Shown here one piece after another: positions 16,686 through 26,452 of a DNA stretch of 64,000 nucleotides (the stretch's first letter is position 1; the number at the start of each line of letters is the position of its first letter). A model generated the notes under the pieces. That model worked only from the letters and a program-made list of their open reading frames with translations, did no database searches and was not told the origin of the DNA. The DNA comes from Acrocarpospora pleiomorpha (GTDB taxonomy: Bacteria; Actinomycetota; Actinomycetes; Streptosporangiales; Streptosporangiaceae): the NCBI RefSeq assembly GCF_009687885.1, contig NZ_BLAF01000007.1, positions 62,001 to 126,000 on the forward strand, written 5' to 3'. The position numbers and the translations under genes were made by a program.

Positions 16686-19600
16686 CTACGCGAAGGGCAG
16701 CCGGATGACGCTCTGGTTGCCGATCCCGACGGTGGTCGTGGTGGAGCCGATGGCGCTCCAGATCTCGACCCGCACCGAGCCATTGGCCAGGTTGCCGAGC
16801 GCGCCGGTGGCCGTCTTCACCCCGGACGCCTGGGTGTAGTGCTCATAGCCGATCACCGGGTCGGTGGCGAAGTACGTGTACGTCTCCACCCGGTCCCAGC
16901 TGCCGTTTCCGGTCAGGTCGTAGGAGACCCTGACCTGCGTGGCGTTGCCGACATTGGTCCCAGCGTCCACGAAGACGTCGAACGTGGTGGCCGCGCCGCT
17001 GAACGTGCCGGTCAGCCCGGTCGCGTTGTAGACGGCGGCGTTGGTCGGGACACCGTCGTGGTTTCCAGCGGCCGCGGCCAGCGTGACGGTGCCGGCCGCA
17101 CCCGTCGTCCCCGGCAGGGAGCCGTTCGACTGCGGGTACCGGTTGGCGGAGAACTGAGCGGGCGGTGAGGGCGACGGGCTTGGGCAGACGCCACCGCCGT
17201 AGACCTTGAACTCCCACAGCGAGTAGCCCCATGCGGTGCCCCGCGCCGTACCGTAGAGCCGCACGTAGCGGCCCGACCCGGACACCGTCAGGTTGTCCGT
17301 GCCACCGTCACCGGTGGTGGTGGAATAGATGTCGGTCCAGGTCGTCCCGTTGGTGGAGGTCTGGATCTGGTACGACCGCCCGTAAGCGGCCTCCCAGGTC
17401 AGTTGCACCGACGAGATGTTCTGCACCGAGCCGAGGTCTACCTGGACCCACTGCGGATCGCTGAACGCGCTCGACCAGCGGGTGGCCCCGTCACCGTCGA
17501 ACGCCAGGTTGGCCGGGTAGCCGCTCTCGGTGCTCGACGAGGTGGCCGGTCGGCCCTGCGAGAGCAGGGAGGCCGGTGTGCACGGCGAGGGCGACGGGCT
17601 CGGGGACGGGCTGGGCGACGGGCTGGGCGACGGACTCGGGGACGGGCTCGTGGACGGGGACGGGTTGGGCGACGGCGTGCCGCCCCCGGTGGCGTTGCCG
17701 CCGCTCCAGGTGAACAGGCCCGAGGTGACGGTCTTGCCGGCCGGCGCGGTCAGCGTCGTGCCGTTGGAGAAGGTCACCGTCAGCGAGCTGTTGGTGATGT
17801 TGGAGGCGACGTAGGTCCGTACCCCGTTCTTGACGAAGACCTTCGCCAGCGGGTGGTTCGCGGTGACCGTGGTGTCCACCGTGCCCAGCGAGGCCAGGTT
17901 GCGCAGCCAGTGGAAGGTGTGCGCCTTGCTCTCGCCCTCCTCGGAGGTGAAGCTCGGGTTGGCCTGGAAGGCCGCCAGAGCAGCCGGTCCGTCCGCGAGT
18001 GCCCGGAACTCCTGGAGGATGTCCTGCCAGACCGTCGGTGGGCCGCCGTTGTTGGTGACCAGCTCGTTGTAGTTGGTCAGCACGTAGGCCGGGTACTCGC
18101 CGAGGTAGAAGTGGCCACCGGTGATCGGCAGCATGTTGATGCCCTGGATCATCTCGGGCTCGGCGCTGAACCAGGTGGCGTACGCGCCGCCGGAGCCCCA
18201 GACCATGCCGACCGTGGAGTGCCCGAAGGTGGACGGGAAGTTCTCGTTGCGCACGTCGAACCAGTACTCCTGGATCGCCGCGGTCTGGGTGGCGTAGATG
18301 AACACGCCGGCGTCGCGGACGGCGGTGTTGCCGGTCGCCTGACCCCACTGGATCAGGGCGTTGGCGAAGTTCATCCCCTCCGAGGAGGACTCCTGGTTGT
18401 TGCCGGAGCCGAACGCGCCGTGCCCGGAGGCCCAGTCGTGGCCCGCGTAGATGTCGAAGTCACGCAGGTACGGGAAGCGGGCGTCGCCGCGGTCGTAGTT
18501 GTTGGCGTCCCGGATCAGCAGGTCGACCATGCCGCCGTACTGGCCGCTGGTCGCCCAGGTCGGGTCGAACTTCGCCAGCGTCGCCGCGGCCGCGATGTAG
18601 TAGCCGTAGTGGAAGTGGTGGTCGTTGAGCTCGGCGTCCGAGCCGTACGAGGCCGGGTAGCCGAGCAGGGTGCCCCAGGCCGAGTTGTAGTAGAAGACCC
18701 GGCTGGTCTTTCCCGAGCTGGCGGTGAACCAGTCGTTGAGCCTGGTCCGGATGCTGTTGAGCGCCGAGTCCTGGACAGCGGTCAGGTTGAGCTGGTCGGC
18801 GATCTCCGCGATGCGCGCCGCCCGGCCCAGGCCCTTGCCGGTCCAGTAGGTGTCGTCGCCGAGGCCCGCTGTGGGGTCGCCGAGCTCCGCGTTCAGGTAG
18901 TTGGTGACGGTGGTCAGGTCGCCACCGGCGTTGTCGCCGACCGCCGGGATCTCGGGCAGCACACCCTGGAACTTCATCGTGGTGCTGAACGAGGTGCCGG
19001 TGACCACCTTCATCTGGCCGCGCGCCGAGATGTAGGTCTGCGCCAGCGGCGTCGAGCCGGTCAGGTAGTTCCACTGGTGCGGGTAGAGCGCGATGACGGT
19101 GCCGCTCGCGCTGCCTTCCCGAGCCGTGGTGGTGAAGGTGTAGGTGGTGCTGACGTTCGAGTTGCTCGGGTTGTAGGAGTACGACACCCGGGTGCCGGTG
19201 ACGTGCGCGTGGGCGTACTGCGCGTAGGTGTTCGCCAGGCTGGTGCGAGTGGCCGCCGGGGTCGACGGCGACGTCGGCAGCACCGCGACCGAGAAGTAGT
19301 TCTGCCCGTTCAGCGTCGAGGAGATGCTGGTCCCGCTGACCGTCCAGGTCGAGCCGCTGGGGGCGAAGCCGAGGTAGTCCTTGCCGTTGACGGTGAACCC
19401 GATGGTCGCGCCGCTGTTGGACCACACGGTCGGGGTAGCGCTGGTGGTGATCTGCGCGTTGCCGCCGGTCTTCTGGAAGTAGGCGAACGGCAGGCCGTGC
19501 CCGATGGTGGCCTTCAGCGTCCGCGTGCCGTCACTCCAGTACGGGGTGACCGTCCAGTCCGTCCAGCCGTCCACCTTGGCGTCCGGCGAGTTCAGCCCGG

Positions 19601-20090
19601 TCACGCCGACCAGGATGTCCTGCACGTACGGGTAGTGGTACTCGCCGACGCCGGTCGCGGTGCCGCTGATCGCGGCGACGGTGTTGTAGGAGAAGCCGAG
19701 GCCGCCGGGGAACGTGTCGTACGAGATCGGGTGCGCGTGCAGCGGCTCGCTGTAGGCGCAGTCGAACCGCTTGAACAGCAGCGACGACCACCAGTCGTTG
19801 GTGGGGACCGCGCCGGCCGGGGCGTTCGCCGTGACGTAGGCGCGCGGGTTGGTCGACAGTGATCCGCAGCCGGACGGCAGCGCACGGCCGGCCGGCAGCG
19901 TCTCGGTGTACGACCCGGCGCCGACCGTGCCCGCCTGGGCGGCAGGCGTGCTGACCACGAAGGCGAGCATCGCGGCGATCATCGCCAGCACCACGCTGAC
20001 CACGACCGACCGCGACACGGTACGGCGAGCCGGCGGGCGGGCGCTGGGCGGTGAGGTGCCGGGTAACTGAGCCCCAATGGGCTGGTCCAT
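16686..20090 (-). CDS. Secreted GH81 endo-beta-1,3-glucanase with accessory carbohydrate modules
   Basis: 1134 aa from the ATG at 20090, chosen because GGAGG lies five bases upstream; a longer frame reaching 20198 lacks such a site. A Tat/Sec-like signal with a long N-region ends near STPAAQAG. The GH81 catalytic part (about 60-720) contains YAGHDWASG and NNQESSSEG, the blocks with the acid/base residues. Then come an immunoglobulin-like segment, a Ser-Pro repeat linker (about 800-838), an F5/8-type discoidin module (about 840-970) and a C-terminal beta-rich module of unknown class. It hydrolyses laminarin or fungal wall beta-1,3-glucan outside the cell. It is divergent from the GH64 glucanase and shares two identical operators with it. 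Confidence 0.9.
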   Translation of the reverse strand: MDQPIGAQLPGTSPPSARPPARRTVSRSVVVSVVLAMIAAMLAFVVSTPAAQAGTVGAGSYTETLPAGRALPSGCGSLSTNPRAYVTANAPAGAVPTNDWWSSLLFKRFDCAYSEPLHAHPISYDTFPGGLGFSYNTVAAISGTATGVGEYHYPYVQDILVGVTGLNSPDAKVDGWTDWTVTPYWSDGTRTLKATIGHGLPFAYFQKTGGNAQITTSATPTVWSNSGATIGFTVNGKDYLGFAPSGSTWTVSGTSISSTLNGQNYFSVAVLPTSPSTPAATRTSLANTYAQYAHAHVTGTRVSYSYNPSNSNVSTTYTFTTTAREGSASGTVIALYPHQWNYLTGSTPLAQTYISARGQMKVVTGTSFSTTMKFQGVLPEIPAVGDNAGGDLTTVTNYLNAELGDPTAGLGDDTYWTGKGLGRAARIAEIADQLNLTAVQDSALNSIRTRLNDWFTASSGKTSRVFYYNSAWGTLLGYPASYGSDAELNDHHFHYGYYIAAAATLAKFDPTWATSGQYGGMVDLLIRDANNYDRGDARFPYLRDFDIYAGHDWASGHGAFGSGNNQESSSEGMNFANALIQWGQATGNTAVRDAGVFIYATQTAAIQEYWFDVRNENFPSTFGHSTVGMVWGSGGAYATWFSAEPEMIQGINMLPITGGHFYLGEYPAYVLTNYNELVTNNGGPPTVWQDILQEFRALADGPAALAAFQANPSFTSEEGESKAHTFHWLRNLASLGTVDTTVTANHPLAKVFVKNGVRTYVASNITNSSLTVTFSNGTTLTAPAGKTVTSGLFTWSGGNATGGGTPSPNPSPSTSPSPSPSPSPSPSPSPSPSPSPCTPASLLSQGRPATSSSTESGYPANLAFDGDGATRWSSAFSDPQWVQVDLGSVQNISSVQLTWEAAYGRSYQIQTSTNGTTWTDIYSTTTGDGGTDNLTVSGSGRYVRLYGTARGTAWGYSLWEFKVYGGGVCPSPSPSPPAQFSANRYPQSNGSLPGTTGAAGTVTLAAAAGNHDGVPTNAAVYNATGLTGTFSGAATTFDVFVDAGTNVGNATQVRVSYDLTGNGSWDRVETYTYFATDPVIGYEHYTQASGVKTATGALGNLANGSVRVEIWSAIGSTTTTVGIGNQSVIRLPFA

Positions 20091-20239
20091 TTTTCCTCCG
20101 TGGGGTGACGACCAGGGGGTGCGGGGAGTCGGGGTGCGGACGGGATCGAGGACTACAGCGGGTGATGTGTGGGTTTCGCGGTGGAATCGGGGACGCACCG
20201 GAGAAAGCGTCCTGCGGGACGGGCTCTCTCCACCGCGAT

Positions 20240-20251
20240 GAGAGCGCTCTC
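20240..20251. promoter_or_regulatory. LacI-family operator, GH81-proximal
   Basis: Perfect 12-base palindrome GAGAGCGCTCTC with extended flanks TGAGAGCGCTCTCTCA. The design resembles actinomycete CebR-type sites (GGGAGCGCTCCC). It lies 150 bases upstream of the GH81 start. Confidence 0.65.
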
Positions 20252-20447
20252 TCAGCGCGGAAACTAGTGCCCGGAATACTTCTCGTCAATGTTTCTCACT
20301 GATTGCCCGGAGGTTAATCCCTCCCGTGCACGTCAAGGCGGTCCGGTGACACGGCGCCGAAGCCGCCCCGGCGCCGCACGCCCTCGGCTGCGGGCCGCGA
20401 CGTCGCCCTCCGCCCATTGACGAGCGATGGAGCCCGGCCTACTCTGC

Positions 20448-20459
20448 GAGAGCGCTCTC
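20448..20459. promoter_or_regulatory. LacI-family operator, GH64-proximal
   Basis: A second exact copy of GAGAGCGCTCTC, 208 bases from the first (near 20 helical turns) and 112 bases before the GH64 start. Paired sites of this kind allow DNA looping. No LacI-type gene is in the window, so the regulator must be encoded elsewhere. The 481 bases between the two glucanase genes hold no other feature that I can support. Confidence 0.65.
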
Positions 20460-20571
20460 TACGCTGGAGGCTCTTCCAAGACGAGTGCTCGTGAACCTTA
20501 TCCCGGCGAGGTAACCCGTCCCGCTCCTCTTACCTGAGCCACCTCACTCGACGAATGTGAGGACTTCGCAA

Positions 20572-22209
20572 ATGCCTACCAAGCGAAGGGTCTTAGGCAC
20601 CCTGGCCGCGATCGCCATGGCCATCCCGATCGCGCTCGCCGCCGCCTCGCCCGCCCAGGCGATCGGACCCGCTCTCCTGCCCGTGACCGTCACCAACAGC
20701 ACGGGCCGCGCCGACGCGGTCTATCTGTACGTGATCGGCGTCAACCTCAGCACCGGCCGGCTCGGCTACGTCAACGCGGCCGGCACCTTCGTTCCCTGGA
20801 CCGGCGGCCAGATTCCGCCGTCACCGGCCCCGGACGCGTCCATCGCCGGACCCGGAAACGGTGCCAGCACGACCATCCGGTTCCCGCGTGGCTTTTCCGG
20901 CCGGGCGTACTTCTCCTTCGGCGAGAAGCTCAAGTTCTTCCTGACCCCTGACGGACTCGTGCAACCCGCGCCGTGGGCGAGCGGCGACGCGAACCGGAAC
21001 ATCCTGTTCGACTGGAGCGAGTTCACCTACAACGACTCCGGGCTCTGGCTCAACAGCTCCCAGGTCGACATGTTCGCCGTCCCGCACGCCGTCACCGTGA
21101 CCGGCGCCACCGGCGCCACCAAGCGCACCGGCGACGTCGTCTCCAACGGGCGCCAAACCACGATCAACTCGATCCGGGCGCAGGCAGGATGGGCGAACAC
21201 CGCCTACACCCGTTCCGACGGCACCGTGCTGCGCGTCCTCGCGCCGGGCAAGGCGGCCGACGCCGGCCTGTTCAGCCCCACCTACCTGGACGGCTACATC
21301 ACGTCGGCGTGGAACGCCTACACCGGCAGGACACTGACGGTGGTGCCGTTCACCGACCAGCCCGCCATCAGGTACTTCGGCCGGACCAGCGGCAACGTCA
21401 TGAACTTCACCAACTCCGCCGGACAGCAGGTCGCGTCGTTCAACAAGCCGACCAGCGCCCATGTCTGGGGCTGCGACGGCAACCTGCACGCGCCCAACGA
21501 CCAGGTCGTCGGGCCGATCGCCCGCACGCTGTGCGCCGCCCTGAACCGCGGCACCCTCGGCACCATCGACACGCAGCCCAGCCTGGACGCGTCCCAGTTC
21601 TATCTCAACAACCCGACCAACCAGTACGCGAAGATCATTCACGCGAACATGGTCGACAAGAAGGCCTACGCCTTCGCCTTCGACGACGTCGGCGCCTTCG
21701 AATCGCTGGTGCACGACGGCGACCCGCGCTCGGCCGGCATCATCCTGAGCCCGTTCGGCGCCGGCGACCCCAATCCCCCGGCCTCGTGGGTCAGCCTGGT
21801 CAACAAGACCAGCGGCAAGTGCCTTGACGCCCGCTCCTCCGGCACCGCCAACGGGACGGCGATCCAGCAGTACACCTGCAACAACTCCTACGCGCAACAG
21901 TTCCAGCTCCAGCCCACCAGCGGCGGCTACGTGCGGATCAACAACCGCAACAACCCCGCCCAGGTGGTGGACGTGAGCGAGGTGTCCAGCGCGGACAACG
22001 CGTTGCTGCACCTCTGGGCCTACGGCGGCGGCAACAACCAGCAATGGCTGGCCGTTTCCGAAGGCGGCGGTTACTACCACTTCACGGCCCGGCACAGCGG
22101 CAAGTGCGTCGACGTACCCGGCGCGTCCACCGCCAACAGCGTCCAGTTGGTGCAGTACACATGCAACGGCACCGGCGCGCAGTCGTTCCGATTCGTCACC
22201 CAACCCTGA
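20572..22209 (+). CDS. Secreted GH64 beta-1,3-glucanase with CBM13 lectin domain
   Basis: 545 aa. A signal peptide ends near SPAQA (about residue 30). The GH64 (thaumatin-like) catalytic domain runs to about 395. E150 in FDWSEFTY and D166 in SSQVDMFAVPH are 16 residues apart, exactly the spacing of the two catalytic acids of the characterised laminaripentaose-producing Streptomyces enzyme. A ricin-type beta-trefoil (CBM13, about 402-545) with repeated CLDARS / QWLA patterns follows. The start is the ATG at 20572 with GAGGA eight bases before it. It acts outside the cell together with the divergent GH81 enzyme to break down fungal or yeast wall glucan. Confidence 0.92.
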   Translation: MPTKRRVLGTLAAIAMAIPIALAAASPAQAIGPALLPVTVTNSTGRADAVYLYVIGVNLSTGRLGYVNAAGTFVPWTGGQIPPSPAPDASIAGPGNGASTTIRFPRGFSGRAYFSFGEKLKFFLTPDGLVQPAPWASGDANRNILFDWSEFTYNDSGLWLNSSQVDMFAVPHAVTVTGATGATKRTGDVVSNGRQTTINSIRAQAGWANTAYTRSDGTVLRVLAPGKAADAGLFSPTYLDGYITSAWNAYTGRTLTVVPFTDQPAIRYFGRTSGNVMNFTNSAGQQVASFNKPTSAHVWGCDGNLHAPNDQVVGPIARTLCAALNRGTLGTIDTQPSLDASQFYLNNPTNQYAKIIHANMVDKKAYAFAFDDVGAFESLVHDGDPRSAGIILSPFGAGDPNPPASWVSLVNKTSGKCLDARSSGTANGTAIQQYTCNNSYAQQFQLQPTSGGYVRINNRNNPAQVVDVSEVSSADNALLHLWAYGGGNNQQWLAVSEGGGYYHFTARHSGKCVDVPGASTANSVQLVQYTCNGTGAQSFRFVTQP

Positions 22210-22225
22210 GATCCCCTCGGTCAAG

Positions 22226-22262
22226 GCAGCCGGCCAGCCGGTACATCGGCCTGGCCGGCTGC
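22226..22262. terminator. Perfect 12-bp hairpin between convergent genes
   Basis: GCAGCCGGCCAG, 13-base loop, CTGGCCGGCTGC. It lies between the GH64 stop and the stop of the convergent gene at 22267. Confidence 0.7.
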
Positions 22263-22266
22263 GACC

Positions 22267-24794
22267 TCAAGGCGCTGGGTTGAGTCCGGCGTCGGCCTGA
22301 AGATAGATCAGCGAGGTCGGCGTGACGATCTCCCAGGGCTCGTCGACGGCGGTCTCCATTCCCGGCCGGTCGAGGGCGTCGCCGATCAGTTCCTCGATCG
22401 GCGGATAGGGGTTGGAGCGTCCGCGCCACCCCTTCGGCGACAGCTTCGGCACCTCCGAGGTGGCGAAGTAATCCCCGACCGCGTGCTCGTACCCCGCCCG
22501 GACCGGCACCATCACCCGGGCCGCCCCGGCCCGCAGGAACGCCTCGTGGGTCGGATCCGTGCTGGTCCGGGCCCGGAGCGTGCCCCAGCGCTCCCGCCCG
22601 GCCCACTGGTACGGGTAGAACAGATACACCATGTTCTCCCAGTCGAAGACGTCCTCGAAGAACTGGATGTAGTCGGCCTCCTTGGCGAGCTCCATCCGGT
22701 TGACGCGCGGGGCGTCGCCGGCCGGGAAGGTGAGCGCGCCGAACAGGTCGAAATCCTGGCCGCTCAGCACGGTCTGGCACGCCCGCTTCAACTCCAGCTG
22801 CTCGACGCGCCGGTTGACCGAGGAAGGCTGATCCGACCGGTACGCCTCGCGCGCCTGCCGCCGTCGCTGGTCGTTCTCGTAGGCGGACAACTGCGCCAGA
22901 TAACCGGCGCGGATCGTCTCGTACGTGCGCAACCGCCACGCCTCGAAGGCGGCTCGCGTACGCTCGCAGCGCACCCGCACCACCACCGTGAGGCCGCCGC
23001 GCTGATCGGCGCTGAGGCCGATGGGCAGCGGCCCGGGAAGCACATGGTCGAGCGAGACGGTGAGTTCGCCGTCGTCCGCGTCGCTGACGGTGACACGCTT
23101 CTCGCCGATCGCGATCTGCACCGCCTGGGTGGATTGGCCTTCCTCCGTGGAATACTCGCCGCTCTCCAACGCCCAGGTGACGGTCACGTAGGCGTCGCCG
23201 GCCGCATAGCCGTTCGGCACGCCGACCTCGCCGACGTAGGAGCTGTAGCCCCATTCCGGCTGGGACTTGTCGGTGGTGTTCCTGGGGTAGTCGAACGGCC
23301 GCGCCGCCGGATCGGCGAAGGTCGCGGTCGCGAACACCTCCTCCTCGGGCGGCGGCTCGACGCCGAGCACGTCCCAGCGCGCGGCCTTGGCGACGTAGTT
23401 CTTCTCGGTCAGCTCCGCGATCTCCAGGAACCAGCCGGCCGGCTTCGGGACGGCGCCCTGATCGGTGTCCTGCTGATCCAGGTAGACCAGCTGCGCGGCC
23501 GGCTCGGGGACGATGAACTCCAGCATCAGCCGCTCGCCGTAGTTGTAGAGCTGGGCCTGGTCGACCTTGTTGAGCCAGCGGTAGACGCCGGCGATGTTCG
23601 CCGAGCCGCCCGCGTTGTCGAACCTGTGCTCGTTGGTCTCCGTCACGCGCGTCGTGCTGGTGATGGTGCGGCGCTGGGAGACTTCGGTGCGCAGCAGCTC
23701 GGAGGCGCTCTCGGTCATGGTCTTGGCGTACGAGACGGCCGAGCTCATGCTCGTTTCCGTGGTGGTGGAGCGGTCGGCGTTGATGTCGACGCCGGCCTGG
23801 ATCGGGCCGAAGCCGCCGGAGACGCTGACGCCCAGTGACATGGAGGTGCTCTGCGTGGCCGCCGTCTGGAGCGCTCGGTCGAGGCTGTTCCGCTCGGTGG
23901 TCTCCAGTTCCTGAGTGGTCTCGGAGATCGACTGGGTCGAGGTGGTGATCGTCTCGCTGGTCCGGGTGTCGACGACGTGAGTGCGGGCCCGCACCTCGCT
24001 GGCCAGTACATTCTCGATGTGCGAGATCTCGCCGGGCTCGTAGCGCAGATGCGTGGTACGGATGATCACGAGGTCGCCGCGGCCCGCGATCCGCGCCTGG
24101 GCCGTCAGCACCGGAACGCTCGGCGGAATGTAGGCCGTCTCGGCCTCGACCGTGGCCTCGAAGTCTCCGGCCTCGACCGTGCTCGACCGGCGGCGGGCGA
24201 CGTCGCGTTCGGTGTCCAGGACCTTGCGGAGGCCGCGCAGCGTGGCAGTGGGCGGCACCCCGAGTTCGGCGGCGCCGGCAGCTCCAGTTCGCGGCCCTCG
24301 ATCAGCGTGCGGACCAGGCAGGCGTCCTCGGCCTTTGAACTCGCGAGGCGGAGCAGCGCGATGCCGCGTAAGAGGCGGGTCAGCGCCGCCGCGCCCCTCG
24401 GCCTGCCCAGGAACCGGCCGAGGACGATCATGTCCACGGCCCAGCGGGACAAGGCGGCGACCGCGCCACGGAGCTGGTCCGGCGCCATCCGGCGTTCGGC
24501 GATGACCGCGCGCAGCTTTCCGACCGTGAGGCGCGAGTCGACGGCGGCGCGCAGCAGCAGGGCCAAGGCCAGCCGCCCGACGTCCTCCAGCAGGTCGTCG
24601 CGTTCCCCTGCCCGCGCGGTGTGCAGAGCCAGAGCCTGCTCACGGTCGCCCGCCGTCACCGCCTCCTTCACCTGCGGCGACCAGTCGTCACCGAAGTCGA
24701 CGACTTCCGTGACGGCCTTCGGTCCGGTCGAGCACGAGCCGTCCGGATCGCTCGTACGGCGCAGCTGGACGAAACGTAACGAGCCCTCTGACAT
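22267..24794 (-). pseudogene. Large uncharacterised protein, split by a frameshift (third gene of decaying cluster)
   Basis: I do not recognise the family. The frame starting at ATG 24794 (site GGTGAGG) gives an alpha-helical N-terminal region through LVRTLIEGRELELPAP and then degenerates into Arg/Pro-rich out-of-frame sequence ending at 24105. The next frame takes over at about 24265-24275 (AELGVPPTATLRGLRKVLDTER) and runs 650 residues to 22267. The switch equals one missing base in the run CCGGCGCCGCCG. The second part has HLRYEPGEISHIENVLASEV, a long Thr/Ser/Glu-rich stretch flanking a Gly-rich segment (VSVSGGFGPIQAGVDI), a beta-rich region, and a final helical domain (YIQFFEDVFDWENMVYLFYPYQW). 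The intact product would be about 840 aa. Confidence 0.6.
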
Positions 24795-24806
24795 CAATCC
24801 TCACCT

Positions 24807-26452
24807 TCAGATTTCCGGCAAACGCAGGGCGGCCGGCATGCCGTAGTAATCGACCTGCCGATTGAGCCTTCGCACGAGCCCGTTCCACTCCTCACGACGG
24901 TCCGCGTCCTGAAGCAACCTGAGCGCGTTCTGCCATTCGTCCTCCTGCAACGCGCTCATGAGTTCGGCCAGGGTCCGCTGGTCGAATCCGACGACCGCGT
25001 CGGCGGCCCGGTCGAAATCGGTAAGGGGGAACGACCCCAAAGTCTCCCCCGACGGGAACGTGAACCCCGTGGGCCCCTCCGCGCGCTGCTCATAGGTGTA
25101 GCGGGACACCTCGCGGCGCGTCGGAATCGCACGGTTTCCGTAGCGGTCGAGCCGGGCTCTGATGAAGTTGCGCCCCGCCTCGAGGTCGGTCCGCGCATGG
25201 TCCCATCGCCCCAGCAGATGCAGATTGCTCGGCTCCGACGCCCCGGTGATCATGGCGAGCCGGCTCGCCCAGAACTCCTGAGGAAACTCATCGGGATTGC
25301 TCCGGTACTGATTGCTCAGCCGCCGGACCCATTCATCCATGTCCTCGATGAAACGCTGGGTCCCCCCGACATGCTCCCACTCGTAGACCAGGGATGCCAC
25401 ATCCAGCGCGTTAGGACGCGCCAGCGCCATCTCGAATAATTCGTCCCTCGACAGCCGGTAGTACGGATCACGGGCATAGCGGCTGCGGAAGTCGAGCGAA
25501 TTTCCGGACCGCCGGACCGTGTCACTGCCGATCCGGGCCCGGATCTGCTCAAGTTCGGCTTCGCCGGCCGCCAGAATCCTCTCGTTCTGGAGCCGGGCCG
25601 CGAGTTCCCACCGCGCCTGCTCCACAGTGCGCGGCTTAGGTGGCCCCTTCTCGTACCTGAAGCTGTAGATCGGCGGGTTGCCGGTCGAAATCATGTGCGC
25701 GATCTGCACCTCGGAGAGCAGCAAGTCGGGGTCGTAGTCCCACGCGTGCACCTCGTCGTAGCTTCTGACCTGCAACCCCGGAACAGTTCCACACCACGCG
25801 CGGTCAGCGGGATCTCCCGGTTCCAGACCCGCGACGCCATCACCATGCCGATCGAGCGGTGGCCCCGCTTCGTCACCTTGTCTCCGTAGGGCGGGTAGTG
25901 CAGGTCCGGGCCGACCGGCGCGTTCATGGGCATGACGTTGAGCTTGGCGTTGAGATCGTCCGGAAACTCGACGTGGAAGCCCTCGTGATACCGGTACGAG
26001 CCGTAGGACACGCCACCGTCGAAGGGCGTCATCGTCGTCCTGAAATCGATATACGCCCGCCGGAGCGCGTCAACGTACTCCTCGGGATTCGAGGTGCGCA
26101 GCAGCGTCGCCGAGGCCGGGCCGAGTCACGCGTCGACGACGGCGTAGAGCAGCGACCGGGAGTCTCCGCCGGCCAGGAAGCCCTCGATGCTGATGTTCGG
26201 AAAGTCCTCGCGTACGGCCTCGAAGGCGTTCTGCAGCCATCCGGACCGCACGCAGAGGCCGGATGGGTCGATCAGCTCGCGGGGATCCCGCGCGAACGAG
26301 CGGGGCGCGCGGCCGGCGGCGAAGATCGCCCGGACCTGCGGTGTCATGCGCTGGAGCTGGTTCAACAGCGCGAGCTGCTCCGACATGGACCGGATCGGCG
26401 GGTTCGCGAGGAGATCACCCAGGCGCGTTCGGACATCCCTCGGCGGGCTCAC
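24807..26452 (-). pseudogene. Uncharacterised protein with HExxH-like motif, interrupted by stop and frameshift (second gene of cluster)
   Basis: The GTG start at 26452 overlaps the stop of the upstream gene (GTGA). The frame hits TGA at 26126-26128, then stays open and protein-like in the same frame (LGPASATLLRTSNPEEYVDALRRAYIDF...), consistent with a CGA-to-TGA change. Near 25776-25785 the reading shifts by one base at a CGGGG run: ELFRG continues as LQVRSYDEVHAWDYDPD in another frame down to 24807. Reassembled, it is about 548 aa. SYRYHEGFHVEFPDDLN contains HEGFH, which fits the HExxH zinc-protease pattern but may be chance. The C-terminal part is helical and charged. Family not recognised. 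Confidence 0.65.

Noticed and set aside
17580..17690. Short tandem repeat that could be taken for a CRISPR or satellite
   Set aside because: It is the Ser-Pro linker of the GH81 enzyme (repeated GGGCGACGG-like codons), in frame and flanked by folded domains.
17403..19862. Long 819-codon open frame on the + strand inside the GH81 gene
   Set aside because: Antisense shadow of a GC-rich gene; Arg/Gly/Val-rich composition without motifs, while the opposite strand encodes a complete GH81 enzyme.
20090..20198. Upstream extension of the GH81 protein to 1170 aa
   Set aside because: The added 36 residues are Pro/Thr/Arg-rich without a ribosome site, whereas ATG 20090 has GGAGG at ideal spacing before a signal peptide.
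26026..26452. Two separate small genes (108 and 113 codons)
   Set aside because: They are in the same frame, divided only by one TGA, and the intervening codons read as protein; one interrupted gene is a better explanation.
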